NCBI GenBank assembly: GCA_918026815.1
Contig: CAKJVC010000058.1
Coordinates: 431,515 to 495,514 of the forward strand
Length of the DNA: 64,000 nt
Direction of reading: 5' to 3'
Origin: Chalara sp. BL73
Taxonomy: Eukaryota > Ascomycota > Leotiomycetes > Helotiales
Shown in pieces: positions 12,744 through 25,160 of this stretch. Positions within the stretch are counted from its first letter, which is position 1; every line of letters begins with the position of its first letter. The position numbers were made by a program, and so were the translations under genes. Under the pieces are notes generated by a model that was not told where the DNA came from, did not search any database, and saw only the letters and a list, made by a program, of their open reading frames with translations.

Positions 12744-15537
12744 GATTTGATGATAGCGATTGTGCGCGGAGATGAATTGAAGGTTTAGAAGAAAATTGAG
12801 CTGAAAAATCTGAAAAAGAGTGGCGGAAATGGGATGGGGGAGTGATCGCGTGAGTTTGAAAGTTGACCTCGGAATTGAACGGATTGAATTAGAGGGACAC
12901 GGTGCTCCAGATCCAGCCTCAACACACCAGAATTGGTGTGTCAAGGCGTAACTAAGAGATGGTCGTCTATAAGATGCAGGTCTGCGAAGGTGTCTCGGCC
13001 ACGTAGAAAAGATGATTGCTCGATGTTCTGGGGGGTTTAGGGGGAAGTCGACAGTTGGAAGTTTAAAAATCTCGGGACACCCAAGTTTATTGTGGCTTGA
13101 TGAGCAGGCATCACTAGAGGTCCACTGGGAATAAGCTTCCGCGATCAAACCCAGCGCCAGGGCAGCCCTGAGGAAGCCCCGCACAAGGCTACGCTTTACC
13201 CCGCCATCTATTGTTATTACCTGACAATCAATCATGGCCACTCTCTCTCATTGCCGGATACCTAGGTCCCTGCAGTGAGGAGGCCCTACCACTAACCTGC
13301 CCGGACACATCATACGGCAACAACAACAACAAACATCAACACTAGAGAGCGGGCAGCAAGCACACTTCTCCGCATAGCTGGTTACACATCCACTTGAACT
13401 GTGTGTTCACCATCCCCTTGATCAACTCGAATGCGAATCATCTATCTGGCAATCTCTGCCTTCTAGCCAACTCATTATTCTCGATGCATGCATATGCTCC
13501 ATCGGCCGGTTCATGCACACCCACGCTCGCAATCTTTTTATGGGAACCACGCCATATGGCTTACCATTGAAATAGCGATTACATGCCACTGCAAAATGCT
13601 AATACGCGAGGAGAGAGAACAAACAAAGGGTCAGAAAGGAGGCACCGTGAAGTCTCTTCTACAGCTGAATCAAAGACTGACTTCGAATGAGCAGCCCATC
13701 CATGAGACCCGATACAGTTCCCTCCCAAGCTTCTTTTCAGACAGACAAACAACATATGGAATGGAAGCTCTCAGTGTCACCGGTTCCCCAAGCTTAAGCC
13801 GCTCCCAGCCTCGGGCTACCGGGATACTACACCCGTTTCGCCGAAGGACGGGTCCTTCATCCTGCTGAGATCCACTGGCCCTTCACCGCTATCAAGGTTG
13901 CGCTCTTGTCCTCACCCGACTATAAACACGTGCGTGCCAGCAACTGTGCTAAGCATCATGACAAGATGAGACAATGCCAGAGGGGAAATTCCAATGCAGA
14001 AAGTAGCAACACTACAGGCAAGCCAAGCCAGCAAAAGAGACTCCAAAGGAAAACAATATACGCACATTTGACATGCTATACGTCATTCCTCTCTCCCGGG
14101 TGCCAGGACGAGTTGGACGACGAACTCCTGCCATAACTCCTTGCATCGTGACAAAATATGATCCAGAACTCCCACAAGAAACAATATCTCGAAATCAATG
14201 TCAGCCGCACGGTTGCACGGTCACAGGGTCGCAAAGTTGCAGCGAAACTTGACACAAGGCGTGCTATTGCTGTGGGGCAAGCAAAATGACGGACAAAGAG
14301 GAATTCCAAACGAAAGCAAGGCGAACACGGTTGTCACACCGCTGATTGAGAAGTCTCGTGAGGAATGAGGATGACAAGAGACGCGGTGAGATATTTGGTG
14401 AATGGGGTCGGTCTCCGTTGTGTACTTTAATTTCTTTTTGTGCTTCAGTCACTGATTCCACACACAGGGCGGTGGCGGGGGTCCGATAAGAACTTTCCAT
14501 GATAACGGAAAAGGCTCCTTAAGGCGGCGGCATTTGTTAAGGCGGCGAACCTTTTGTAGCAGCGACGACCAAGCTCTAGTCTGGTATTAAATTGCTTTTG
14601 TCAAGGAGAAGCATGGCAGGAACGACCTGGCTGATTCTCACCAAGATGGTGAAGAAGATAAATTCAAAACGTCAATGCATTCGCGAAGTTGTTGCCAATA
14701 TTGAATGGTGGCTGTTCCATGTGCAATCATCTTCCCACTCCCCGGTTATAACAGAAAGCAAACATCGATACCCATACATCTTGTCGGAGATTTTGCGAGA
14801 TCTTGAAATACAAGTGCTAGAAGAAAACGAAAACCTGAGAATAGCCCTAATTCCATACTTTAATGTTTATTATTTAAATGTATGCAAATAACTTTACCTC
14901 AAATTAGACCATCAATCAGGTCTTGCTCCTTGACGTCAATGCACACCCTACGTACATATTTATATATAGTAGATTGTAGAATTATGTTCCTTTTTCCTCC
15001 GGTTTTCTCATAACCTATACATCATGCAGCTTATGACAACTTCAGCTGGCTCAGTGGCATCGAGGTGCTGATACCTTCTCTAGCCTCTTCTGCTAGTCAA
15101 GAATCCAATGGAACTATCGAGTGCCACGGATAAATCTTACATATTGAGCCTATCTTGCATACGCTCAAAGTAAAGGATGTTGACATATTCCCTAGTCGGG
15201 AAGGCCGAGCCTTGCACTTTTTCGCTTGTTCCAGGGGTCAACACGTGATGTGCTTCTAACTTCAAGGCTTTAGAATCGCACCAAGGACCAAATTTTTCTA
15301 AGATTTTCAATATGGTAGCAGTCTGTGATAGCCTGGGTGTACCATGCACTTTCTAGGTAACATTCCTATATCATAGAGTAAGACGCATACAGACCTGTTT
15401 CAAAGTCAGGATGCGAGTACTTTAGGTCTGATCTAGGTAATCGAGGCATAAAGAATTACTTATACAAGCTTCAAAGTAGTCTCACGCCTCGAAGGCTCCC
15501 TATACTACATTACTAATTCTTCCTTCAGATTGCCCAT
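12744..15537. other. Intergenic region, 2.8 kb
   Basis: The first several hundred bases are the promoter side of the minus-strand PFK/FBP gene and contain a CAA-repeat run near 13317-13334. Several open frames of 75-125 codons occur on both strands between 13488 and 14891 but have no family resemblance or splice logic. A minus-strand frame at 15137-15349 weakly resembles the tail of an NTF2-like protein and is reported separately among the findings. Confidence 0.4.
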
Positions 15538-16677
15538 TCAGCGATAAATCTCATCTAAAAGCTCATCCCAAGCACCAATGCCCCTCAACTCTGCCTCATC
15601 AAACTCCTCCGTGGCCTCCTCGTCCACAGTCTCACCTTCCAAACCGACCCTACCATCTGCTCTTCCCTCTCCCCCTCCACTAGTACCAGCAGAATCCACA
15701 CCAGTCACTCCTCCAACAATCTTCTTCGTCTCGTCAACGATTCCCTCTTGATCAGCCAAATAATCGGTCAGAACCTCTCTTTCTTCCCAAGGCAATCCCA
15801 GCTCCTCCATCCTCTCACCCATATTCTTTCCCAAGAATGATAAAGCCGTAACCTCAGACATGCCCTTGTTGATTAGGAGAACCACCTGAGCCTGTGTAAC
15901 GACGAGTGAACGAGGTGGTGGAAGGTGACGAGGGAGGCGGAAGGCCGATCTTGCCCGCACATCACCGTAATGCTTCAGCTCAGCAGCAGTAGGCCACGCA
16001 GCACGAGGTTCATTTTCCGCACCAGGGGCCCAGATGGATTTCGCGCTGGCGTCAGAAGGAGAGCTGCCCCAAATACTCGCGATGCTTGGAAACGCGGGAG
16101 CCGTGGCTTTGCCATCCAGAAATTCCCCAACCTGCCCAAAGTTAACATATACCTCCATCCCAAGTGAACATGCTAAAAGTGAGAACGATAGAGAAATGGC
16201 TTCAAGGTCAAATGTAAAGAAGAAGAAGAAATAACATACAGCAACACCGGTCTTGACCGCCGCCTCCCGATTCTCAATGGCATGCTTCAAGCGTCCCAGC
16301 TCCTCCTGCGCCCTATCGCCCGTCCACTCCTTCTCATGTCTCAATAGCTCCATCACATTCTGTGGGAAGACGGGACTTTGACTGAACCCGCTGTGGCCGG
16401 CCATCTTCTCCAGCCTGTCGAAGCGCTGCGCATTGGTGTTGTTCTTCGAGCTCCATGACGCGGAGGTACCAGCGTTGATGGGATTTCGAGGAGGCGTGAT
16501 GCCGAAGCCCCCACCACTATTGTAAGGGTTCATCTTCTTCCTGGGTACTTCTTCTTTCTTGGCCTTTGTTTCCTTGGTCTTTGATGGCCGTGTGTTTTGA
16601 CCACCCTTCGATGGTGTTGAGCTTTCCTTGCGGGGTCCCTTGGGGGGAGAAGGAAAGGGAGATGGTGATTTAGCCAT
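15538..16677 (-). CDS. Unrecognised low-complexity fungal protein
   Basis: The frame from 16677 to 15538 is open for 379 codons. A stretch of it (16132-16239) has intron features: a GTATGT donor, a polypyrimidine-like run translating as repeated Phe, and a GGGCAG acceptor. It is 108 nt long, so removing it keeps the frame and gives 343 residues. The first ~70 residues are rich in Pro, Ser and Lys and probably disordered. The middle holds WPTAAELKHYGDVRARSAFR and a predicted helical stretch around MGERMEELGLPWEEREVLT. The C-terminus is Gly/Glu/Asp-rich. No catalytic motif, signal peptide or membrane segment is visible, and I do not recognise a family. Codon regularity and the clean start context support a real gene. 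Confidence 0.7.
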   Translation of the reverse strand: MAKSPSPFPSPPKGPRKESSTPSKGGQNTRPSKTKETKAKKEEVPRKKMNPYNSGGGFGITPPRNPINAGTSASWSSKNNTNAQRFDRLEKMAGHSGFSQSPVFPQNVMELLRHEKEWTGDRAQEELGRLKHAIENREAAVKTGVAVCYFFFFFTFDLEAISLSFSLLACSLGMEVYVNFGQVGEFLDGKATAPAFPSIASIWGSSPSDASAKSIWAPGAENEPRAAWPTAAELKHYGDVRARSAFRLPRHLPPPRSLVVTQAQVVLLINKGMSEVTALSFLGKNMGERMEELGLPWEEREVLTDYLADQEGIVDETKKIVGGVTGVDSAGTSGGGEGRADGRVGLEGETVDEEATEEFDEAELRGIGAWDELLDEIYR

Positions 16678-17806
16678 CGTTATTGTTGTGGTTTAGGTGA
16701 ATATCGAATAGTGCGAAGCGAAGATCCCGAAGTTTTGCCTGCGAATAAGTGAAGTACGTTGACCTGAATGTGTAGAGTGCAAGGGCGTTGTGTCTTTGAG
16801 TTTGTTGCTGTTCACCACATGTGAGGTTTTATAAGAGGCCAACCCACCAAGTCTGACAAGTTAGGCAGGACCTGTCGTCAGGCCGATTATGAAATGTTTA
16901 TTCTAATCTAGAGATGAAATAACCGCTTAGCTGAGGACTAAATTTCACTATTGATTCTAAATATGGCCTGGTGGGAGAGTCGGTGTCTGTATGACATCTC
17001 TTGCAAGATACACTCTCTCGGTCTTCTACATGCACAGCGATTATGGTTGTCCGGGCTCGAGCTAACATTATCAATACCTTTAAGAATCTCATGTATTTTA
17101 TTTATGAGTTATTAGCTGCTGAATTAAGGATCACAGCTTTCCTACGTTCTGGTTACTGGATTTAGGGGGCTCGCTTAGTTCAAGTTGTAGGCTTAGTGTC
17201 AAGAGGTGTAGACGAATCTGAGGATCGAGTACCTTAATGATAGATATTTAGAGAATGTAGCTCGCAGGTTATTTATACAATGGTCATTATGAGTTAGCAA
17301 AATAAGACTGTTGAGTTTGTGTCTAAGAGGAAGTCCATTCCAGCGTAAGAGACCTGCCGGAATGCAAATTCGTCTTGATATTAAACTGTCACATTATAGG
17401 AGAGTTACATCGAAGGATAATATCCAGTGAAGTGGTCACAGCAAGGAGCTCCGGGGAATTTCGATCACCATACGGCCAAACTACAGCCCCAAGTTAGATT
17501 CGTTTGTAAATACTTACTCATATAGGTGCTTAACCAATCAACAAGCAGAATGACCTAAAATCCAGCTGTACCTGTAAACGCTCAGTCAAATCATCGATAC
17601 CTGCCATTTACCATAGTATAGAACGAATCGGTGGCGTCCCTCGTGATTCAGAGTGGTAGCGATCCTAACTCCTTCCTCTATAAATAACCATGTCTTCCTC
17701 CTCTCTACGAACTTTGTCTACAAACACGAAATTTCGACCCAACAGGCTCACTTCAGATTCTCCAGCTTTGTATATACCCAACCCCAAAGATTATCACCGA
17801 TAGCTA
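16678..17806. other. Intergenic region, 1.1 kb, divergent promoters
   Basis: Lies between two divergently oriented unrecognised genes and so should hold both promoters. No coding sequence is seen. A TATAAATA-like box lies near 17679-17686, about 125 bases before the ATG at 17807. Confidence 0.4.
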
Positions 17807-18446
17807 ATGGCTCCCCCACCATCTGTTGAGGAGCTTCAAGATGATATTTCCTATATCTCTCTCGACGATGAAGATGATGACTCCTCCAAGCCTCCTCCGA
17901 GCAGAGCTCTCTCCAAAGCTCCATCAAAAACCAAGGGTCCAAGTGCAACGGCAGCATTGAGCCAAAAATTGGCCATTACCCATCCAAAGCTTGACACCAT
18001 TGATAAGTCTAGCAGCTGGTCGACAATATCAACTACTGATGCACAGACGTATTTACAAAAGGCTCGTGCTGAGCTTTTTGCAGGGAAGAATAAGACGTCC
18101 GCCCCTACGGAGCAGACAAAATTTGGTGGTAGTAAGAGGGTAGTTTCAACTACACGAGCAACCATTGGTGGACGCGGTGCAAAGAGTATAGCACTAGCAC
18201 ATACAATGCTTGGTGGTCGTGATGGAAAGGGCATTGTCTCCTAATCAACGTTGCGGGGGAGGTCGCGACGTGAGCATTATGCCAGCTCAGACCATGTTAG
18301 GAGGTGGTGATGCTGAATCTGAATCTGAATCTGAGTCGGAGAGTGAGGGTGACGAAGAAGGCCCTGATGTAAGAGAAAATACCGAGAAGTTCCTCGGCTT
18401 CGCCCATCCGCTCCGCCACAGATTGATCGGAGTTCAAGTATTATAA
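17807..18446 (+). pseudogene. Unrecognised repeat-containing protein with apparent frameshift
   Basis: Starts at ATG 17807 and runs 145 codons to a stop at 18242-18244. The N-terminal part is Ser/Pro/Asp-rich. Near the end it contains a glycine-rich module with AHTMLGGRD. A second, very similar module (AQTMLGGGD) follows within 60 bases but in another reading frame, which then continues through a Glu-Ser repeat (AGTGAATC-like hexamers, 18312-18345) to a stop at 18446. Two copies of one module in two frames suggest a single-base indel near 18220-18245, either real or an assembly error. No intron of normal size fits between them. Function unknown; no membrane segment or signal peptide. Confidence 0.45.
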
Positions 18447-19364
18447 GTGGTAAGTTAGGGATGAGACCTAGAAAGAGGGCTAAAATTTGATGGGCAACGT
18501 GCCTTACCTGTGTCTTTGTTCTTTTCTATAGTATCCTCGGGGCTTTTGAGCTTCGTACAGTTGGCGTTTGACCTGAATAATACAGCCAAGGCGGAGGCCA
18601 GTATGTTTGGCTGTGTAGTACTTCATGCATCTTTGAGGATCTGGAAGTCTGTTTGAGAAGAGATTCGCAAAGAAACTCTCTTCCGCTGAGCCTGCCTTTG
18701 CAATTGACATATACGCTCCTTCAGATCCAGATGTCGGCGGCTACGGTATATTATATATTTCGTTTAGTACATGTATTGAATTAAGTTTTGGCGATAGTGG
18801 GGAAATTTGCTTCGATATTGTAAGGTGCGAATCTAAGGAACGAATGAGAATACTCTTGAAATGAGGTAGTGGTTTTAAGTTGTTCAGCATGATGTGTGTG
18901 GCTTCGTTTTATGTTCTTTCATACTGGTGTATGTATGTATTTGGGAGCATATAGGCTGAGGCGAGGGCAAGGACTAGTTCCATCATCAACCAAAAAAGAA
19001 GTAAATAAATGAAAAACAAAGCCCTCATATATGTCGTCCATGCTGTCAGGTGTTCAGATTGAGCCAGCATTGCTTACGCGTTGAATTTCTATGTAAAAAT
19101 TATATTGGTCACCACAACACACAATTGAAATTCTGATAAAGCTTTACACGAATGATGGTGAAGACGGAAACAAGATATGTACAGTACTGTACGTGACGGA
19201 CCACTTTACTATATTTAAGCCGTCAGTTGATAGAGCACGCCCTTGCCAAGACTACCTCGGTCTTTCCAATCAACACTTTGATCACAGCTTTCGGCCGTCT
19301 CAACACTTCACAAAATAATCTCGATATACAAGGCTGGCTCTAAGGTCAATCGGGCACGTCCATC
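18447..19364. other. Intergenic region, 0.9 kb
   Basis: No recognised coding sequence. The half next to 19365 should hold the promoter of the TSC13-type gene; a TATTTAAG box occurs near 19212. Confidence 0.4.
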
Positions 19365-20389
19365 ATGGCAACAACTTTGAAAGTCATCAATCGCTGTAAG
19401 CCGTACCGCTGCTAATTCAGTTGACGGCAGCTAACACATCCCAAAGCTGGGAGAAAACCCATCAAATCCTTACCCACCACAATAAACATAACGGAAAGGA
19501 CGTCAGTTCAAGATGTAAAGGTCGCGCTGGCGAAGCAGGCAGGCGGGTTAGATCCAAACCGTTTGGGAATCTTTGATTCAAAGAAGAAGCTTTTGAAAGA
19601 CCACAAAGCCCTTGTCAGCAGAAACAAAGAGGTCGTGAATACAAAAGAGATATACGTAAAAGATCTAGGTATGCGCATCTTCACCTACCCCTCGAATCCC
19701 AACTCACATACCCTACAGGACCACAGATATCATGGCTCACAGTCTTCGTAATCGAATACGCCGGGCCAATTGTAATCCACCTCGCCTTCCTCTTTCTGCG
19801 AAACTACATCTACAAGACCAGCGCCCCTCTCTCGACCTCCCAAAAGCTGTCCGCGGCCATGATCATCCTACATTTTATCAAGCGTGAATATGAGACGCTC
19901 TTCGTACACAAGTTTTCGCTTAACACTATGCCTGTCCGTAATATCTTCAAAAACTCGGCGCACTACTGGGTATTGAGTGGGCTGAACATTGCATACTGGA
20001 TATACGGGCCTAATGCTCCTACAGCAAAATCGTCACCAACAATTAATTATCTGGACGCGGCGGGAGTGGCTTTATACTTGTTTGGAGAGCTAAGCAATTG
20101 GAAGACACATATCACGTTGAGCAACCTACGGTCGCCAGGAGGTACAGAGCGAGGGATACCAAAAGGCTATGGCTTCAACTTGGTGACATGCCCCAACTAC
20201 TTCTTCGAGACGCTCGCGTGGGTTGGCGTTCTACTCGTCACAAAGAGTATTGGTACAGGCGTATTCCTAGTGTTCGCATTCGGTCAAATGTATCAGTGGG
20301 CATGGAAGAAAGAAAAAGCACTACGTGCTGAATTTCCAGACAAATATAAGAAGAAGAGGACAGTCATCCTTCCTTTCGTGGCGATATGA
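19365..20389 (+). CDS. TSC13: Very-long-chain enoyl-CoA reductase (Tsc13 type)
   Basis: Predicted 307-residue protein from three exons: 19365-19395, 19447-19668, 19719-20389. Both introns are 50-51 nt with GTAAGC/GTATGC donors, and phases match. It catalyses the last step of the ER fatty-acid elongation cycle, reducing trans-2-enoyl-CoA with NADPH to make the C26 chains of sphingolipids. The N-terminal ~75 residues form the ubiquitin-like part seen in TECR/Tsc13. Exon 3 opens with GPQISWLTVFVIEYAGP, matching the family's first membrane region. Then come HFIKREYETLFVHKFS, the hydrophobic segments, and the steroid-reductase C-terminal block with PKGYGFNLVTCPNYFFE, including the conserved Pro-Asn-Tyr. 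The C-terminus has a lysine-rich tail (KYKKKRT). Length is close to the usual ~310. Confidence 0.95.
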
Positions 20390-21410
20390 TAGACGAAAGT
20401 TGGCAGTAGAGATGGTGTGAGTTTGGAAGGAATAGGCATTTACAACGAGAGAGGAGATCGATTTGGTCAGGTGGCGTTGAAGGAATTGAGGGTGCACGAT
20501 TGGAAAAGCTAGAACCACAATCCATCACATGTACAGCGCTAGTCACGGACAGCGGGAGAGGAATTTGTTGTTTTGCCGTTCTTTTGCAAAGTGAAACTCG
20601 TTTTGGCTATCTACGACTTATTTATTTTGAGGAAGCTAACTGGCGCAGCAGTAATGGATCCACGATATGCAATCAGCAGGGAGAGTGACTTATTGGTTAT
20701 AAAAGTACTATAGAGTCGGGGAATTACTTTCCTGATTCTGTGGTTCTTTTGCTCAATAATTCTCTGCATTGTCTCTCATTCAACAACCCGCGGACGTGCA
20801 ATACAAGCTTTGCCTCATTGCGGTTCCGCCATATCCATTTCTCTTATTGGATAGAGAGACAATAGAGTCACAGGTCAACTGCCAAAATTTTTGTCATAGT
20901 CCCTAAAGCCGCTCTATCCGGGATGACCTTCTATGCCTACAGCGGATGTCTATGTGTTAGTATTAGAAGTGTCTCATTTTCTGCCTCAAATCTAGAAATA
21001 GGAAACAATGTGAATATATCGCCGGCCAGACCATTGCAAAATTGGTGGTAGCAGCTGCGTTACACAGGTCGACGTTTGTCAGGATAGTAGGACATAACTT
21101 ATTACTATCTTTATGGATTAGATACCTATTTAATAAGTACTTAGGTAAGTAAGCTGAAGTCAGCTGCAGACCAGCCCTGGGGTCTGCTTCAAATCTCACA
21201 AGGGAGGAGGGGTCATCACCCAGTACATACTTCAGTGATACCCCACACCTAACACCTTAATTCAACATCTCGAATCCTAACGCAAAACAAACTCAAGTCT
21301 AGTACGTACATTTGAATCGAACTGTAAACGGCTTCATTATCGGCAACTCTGTGACTTTTTTCCTATCGACGGTGCTGCTCATAACAAGGCGTACGCACAC
21401 CCCAGTCACT
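20390..21410. other. Intergenic region, 1.0 kb
   Basis: No coding sequence recognised. Holds the 3' side of the TSC13-type gene and the promoter side of the paraoxonase-like gene. Confidence 0.4.
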
Positions 21411-22952
21411 ATGGTATGGAAGAGGGCTCTAGTGGGTTTACCATCACCTTGTCCCGAGCTCGACTCACATTGACCTGATAGACCATCCTGAGCCTAGCTG
21501 CACTTTCGCCCTGGCTCTGGGGTAGGTGCCGTGTCCTTTCACTCTTCTATAGCAATGCACCCGAAAGAATTGTCAAGATAAGCAACTTTCAGGCGCATGA
21601 AATCAAGTTCGCGGATAGAATTCGTAGTTGTGAGGATATAGTGCTTGTGGAATCGGAAGGCATCGCGATTGTTGGGTGCGATGCCGGCCGGGAGAGATGG
21701 AACACCGTCATGGTAAGTTTTGGTGATTCACATCTTGCAGTCGGTGCAGATGATACTGGGCATCATGTTCCTGACTCTCCGCACCAAGGGTATTTTCCTT
21801 CCTGGCCCAGTTGCTGGTGGCGAGCTTTATGTGTACGATTATCGAGGTACCGATAGCACAGAGTCTCTGAAAGCCGTAAGGCTAGTAGAATATAAGCCCG
21901 GAATCGATTTTCATCCCCTGGGCCTGGCCTACGACAAGCCAACATCAACACTCTTCGTCGCGAACCACCGCCACGATGGTTCAAGGATTGACATGTTCAA
22001 GTTGGACCTCCAGACTCTCACCGCAAGGCACATTCGCTCGATCCACCATCCTGCTATCCATGCCCCAAACTCGATAGTTGTTGTTAATGATCATGAGTTC
22101 TACGTAACAAATGACCATTATTTCCTTATGGCTCGGTCCAGATTTTTGCAATATGTGGAGACTTACCTCTCCATCCCAGGTGGGAGTGTTATCCGGTATG
22201 TGTTATAGCATCTTGTAACTCTTCATGCTCAAGCTCAGGCTCTTGATCTTTCAGTTCCTAGGCTTGGTGTGTGATAAGTTCCAGAGCAAGTACTAATGTG
22301 TGGGCAGTAAGTGACATGTTTGTTTGAATTCTCGTGACCCAGAACCAAGCATTCACGAAATTTGAGAAAGGGAAGCCCATGATTAGACACGGCATGTTAA
22401 CACATACTAGACGTCGACATCTCACCCAATGGGCAAAGTGATTCTGATGACCACGCCGTCAAAGCCACTACAGTCGCCCGTGTTCCTTTTGCGAATGGGA
22501 TCGAGTTGCTCAATAGGACCACGCTGGCAGTAGCTTCAACGAGCAAGGCTTCCGTGTATTTTTACTCTTCCGACGGCGCTAATCCCCCAACACTAACGTA
22601 TCTCTCGCAAATAACACTACCCTGTCTAGTCGACAATCTTTCTGTTTCAGGCACTGGAACATTGCTTATGGCAGGGCATCCCCACGCACCAAGCACCACT
22701 AAGTTTGCAAAGACACGACACATATGTAATTCGCCTGCTGATTTGGCCCAAGCCGGGCCACAAATGCAGGAGTATTGTGAGACTGGACAAGCAACGTCCT
22801 GTGTGTTGGAGTGGTCTGAAGCCGACGGAGTGAAGCCGCTATACGTAGGCACTGAGTTTCCGACCAGCGCCACGGCCGTCCAAGACATCAAGAGTAACAC
22901 AGTGATCGTGACTGGCTTATATAGCAATGGTCTGCTTGTCCTGAAGCTCTAG
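21411..22952 (+). CDS. Paraoxonase/arylesterase-like calcium lactonase
   Basis: Six-bladed propeller hydrolase of the serum paraoxonase (PON) family, probably a secreted or membrane-anchored lactonase/esterase. Likely exons: ATG 21411-21413, 21482-21712, 21789-about 22195, and about 22411-22952. The first exon would hold only the start codon (intron 21414-21481); exon 2 then begins with a hydrophobic anchor. All six PON calcium ligands have counterparts: Glu-Asp in CEDIVLVES, Asn in HAPNSIVV, Asn in FANGIELL and Asp-Asn in LVDNLSV. TNDHYF is also present. The His of NH (PON1 His134 equivalent) is kept in VANHRH, but the position of PON1 His115 reads as Leu in FHPLGLA. The join between exons 3 and 4 is not settled: the good GTATGT donor at 22196 and the TAG acceptor at 22410 are out of phase, so a micro-exon, another donor or a defect must exist. 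The C-terminus ends at TAG 22952. Confidence 0.75.
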
Positions 22953-24383
22953 GCATTCGCTTTTCTCTTGCCAGAGAGCGTGGGCATACGGCGAAGCTCT
23001 GGGTAAAGTTGCTACACCTGTCATGGAGCGTGGCGTGTACGTGCCAATGTAGTTGGGTCTCTTTCATTACAAAGTCTAGGTTCTCATCCAAAAGGATTTG
23101 GCGAAAGTTTCCTATTTTCCCTTCCGCTACTTTAACACTTATCACTCTAAAAATCATTATTCAACTAAATTGATTTAAAGCAGAATATAAAGGCAATACA
23201 ATGCACAAATCATCCCAGTGTGGTGCAGAAAGGTGCTGACGTTAAAATACGTGAGGGTGGCAGGTGTGAGCTTGTTGGGCGTAAAGTTTGTTTAAGAGTG
23301 GCGCCTTGTCCCCTCCTGTGTTTGGTGGGAAGACCACCATCATTCTAAAGTGCCTATTACCTCAGGGCACGATCTAGTATTGTCAACGGGGGGAACAGAT
23401 GTGACATTGGTGGACAAGAAGGCCTCAAAAGCTCGCGACAGTTCGACCACCTCGACAGCAAATAGTGTGTCTAAACTATGCAAGGATCATCCCGTTTCCG
23501 ATGCTCTTATTAACATACGTATACACGGTAAGTTTTCGCCATCTCGAATATAAAAATATCTGCAAGATGTGCACGTGCTCACTCTCAGCTAAAGTCGTTA
23601 TTGGAGTCGTAGCACTAAACAGCCTTTGCCCTTAGCCCAAAACCCCCAGAACTTCAGCCATCTCCTGGCACGGGCGAGGTTGACAGAGGCCCCAACCAAC
23701 TGGACATCCAAGATAACACAATTTCATCTGGCTGCTCAGCATCACGCTGTTCATCCTCCTGATTCCTTCTCTTCTATTTCACAACATCGGCTGAGTCGTT
23801 ACAATATAAGACAGCCTACGGGGTAGCTTCTACCATTGACTGGTTTACGCATGGCAACTAAGCATCTTTCTTTTCTGGTCCTCAAGCCCATCATCTTTAA
23901 GGAAGGGTTGAAGCAGGAATAGAACAATTTTGAAAGTAATAATTCATAGGTTTAAGTTTGAAAGGACTTTGGATTCTAATCAATTCGATATTCTCGCTTT
24001 ATGTATTCTTAATAACTTTGCTTATCACTTAAGCATGTTCTTAACTTTGTCTAAATAAGTGCAGCACGGTAATTGTGGTGGTGCGCAAGTCGGTCCTTTG
24101 AGCCGTGAACGACATCGTACCTACAGGCAATATTTCTGGCAAGCTCTATCTCATGATATTTAAGGCAACTCAATGGAGTATAGAATTGAAACGAGTGATG
24201 GAAAATGATTCAATTCATTGATACAATGAATCGTCAGAAATCACAATGTGCGATGACGTGATACAGGTAAGAAATCAAAACTCCCATCTCTGGGCCAGCT
24301 GAGGAATGAAAACTGCTTTTCCCAAACAGAACCCCTTCCCACAAGCTTCACAACCTAAAGAGGCAGATGGCTAGAGCCCAAAG
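22953..24383. other. Intergenic region, 1.4 kb
   Basis: Both neighbours end here. No recognised gene; short open frames at 23350-23553 and 23626-23826 have no family resemblance. Confidence 0.4.
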
Positions 24384-25160
24384 CTATTGGTTGTAAACAG
24401 CAAGAACTTTAGCGAACTCGCTTCTGAGGCGTAGAAAAGCCTCTCCCGCTTTCTTTTTGGCAGTAGGATCCTTGAGCTTGCTTTCAATCACATCTGAGAA
24501 CGCCTCAGAAGCCTTCCCAGCTTTCTCAATGTGATTCTTAATTCTCTCACTCTCCTTGGCAGCATCAAATTTTGGTTTCCATTTGACGAGGAGATCAAGG
24601 AGGGACTTGGTAGAAATTCCGAGATCCTCTGCAGGACCTTGAAGCTTTTTAATCGGAACTAGGGTCAAGTTGGGAGAGGGCATGATTTTCTCCGTATTAG
24701 CCTGCAAGGCGGATCTGAGCCATATTAGTGGGCCGAAATACATGATATTGTTTCAAGAACTCACACCAAACTTGATCCACCAACATCAACGTCGCTAATA
24801 GATGAGGCCTCGCCATCCCAGGATACAATTGCATCAATCCATTTATCAGTGTGGTACTGGACGTCCCCGAGAGCCTGCCGGATGATACTTTCCTTTCCAA
24901 GAAAGTTCAAAGGAGTTCGATGCGCGTCATGGAGGACCTCTTGATAAACATTAACATAAATGATTGAACAAGATAAGTTTCAGAGAAAAGAACCGAGCCA
25001 TGGGATGGGACGATCTACCTAGAGCTACTGCGCTTGCTGATGGAGCACATAAGGAAGATGAAACTGCGGCATTGGAGTTGTTTAGTGAAGGAGATGTTAC
25101 TGCAGTCAGGGCGGCGTGGACGTAGAGAAGAGAGGCCAAGGAGATAATTGAGAAATGCAT
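24384..25160 (-). CDS. Secreted HsbA-like cell-wall/surface protein
   Basis: Predicted 210-residue secreted protein from three exons: 25019-25160, 24767-24939, 24384-24701. Introns are 79 and 65 nt and all phases match. The first ~20 residues (MHFSIISLASLLYVHAALTA) form a clear signal peptide. The mature part is all-helical in appearance, with no cysteines after the N-terminal segment. It contains DVQYHTDKWIDAIVSW, followed by ANTEKIMPSP and a long amphipathic stretch rich in Lys, Glu and Ala (KNHIEKAGKASEAFSDVIE). This layout resembles the HsbA/galactomannoprotein Mp1 group, helical surface-binding proteins of mould walls. The assignment rests on overall pattern, not on an unmistakable motif. 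No GPI signal is seen at the C-terminus (FAKVLAVYNQ). Confidence 0.7.

Noticed and set aside
12744..13241. In-frame N-terminal extension of the PFK/FBP protein
   Set aside because: Sequence is irregular and family members begin close to the P-loop; MLDVPIK is a better start.
21713..21740. 28-nt intron GTAAGT..TTGCAG in the paraoxonase-like gene
   Set aside because: Too short; the same donor with the acceptor at 21788 gives a 76-nt intron in phase and restores the family sequence.
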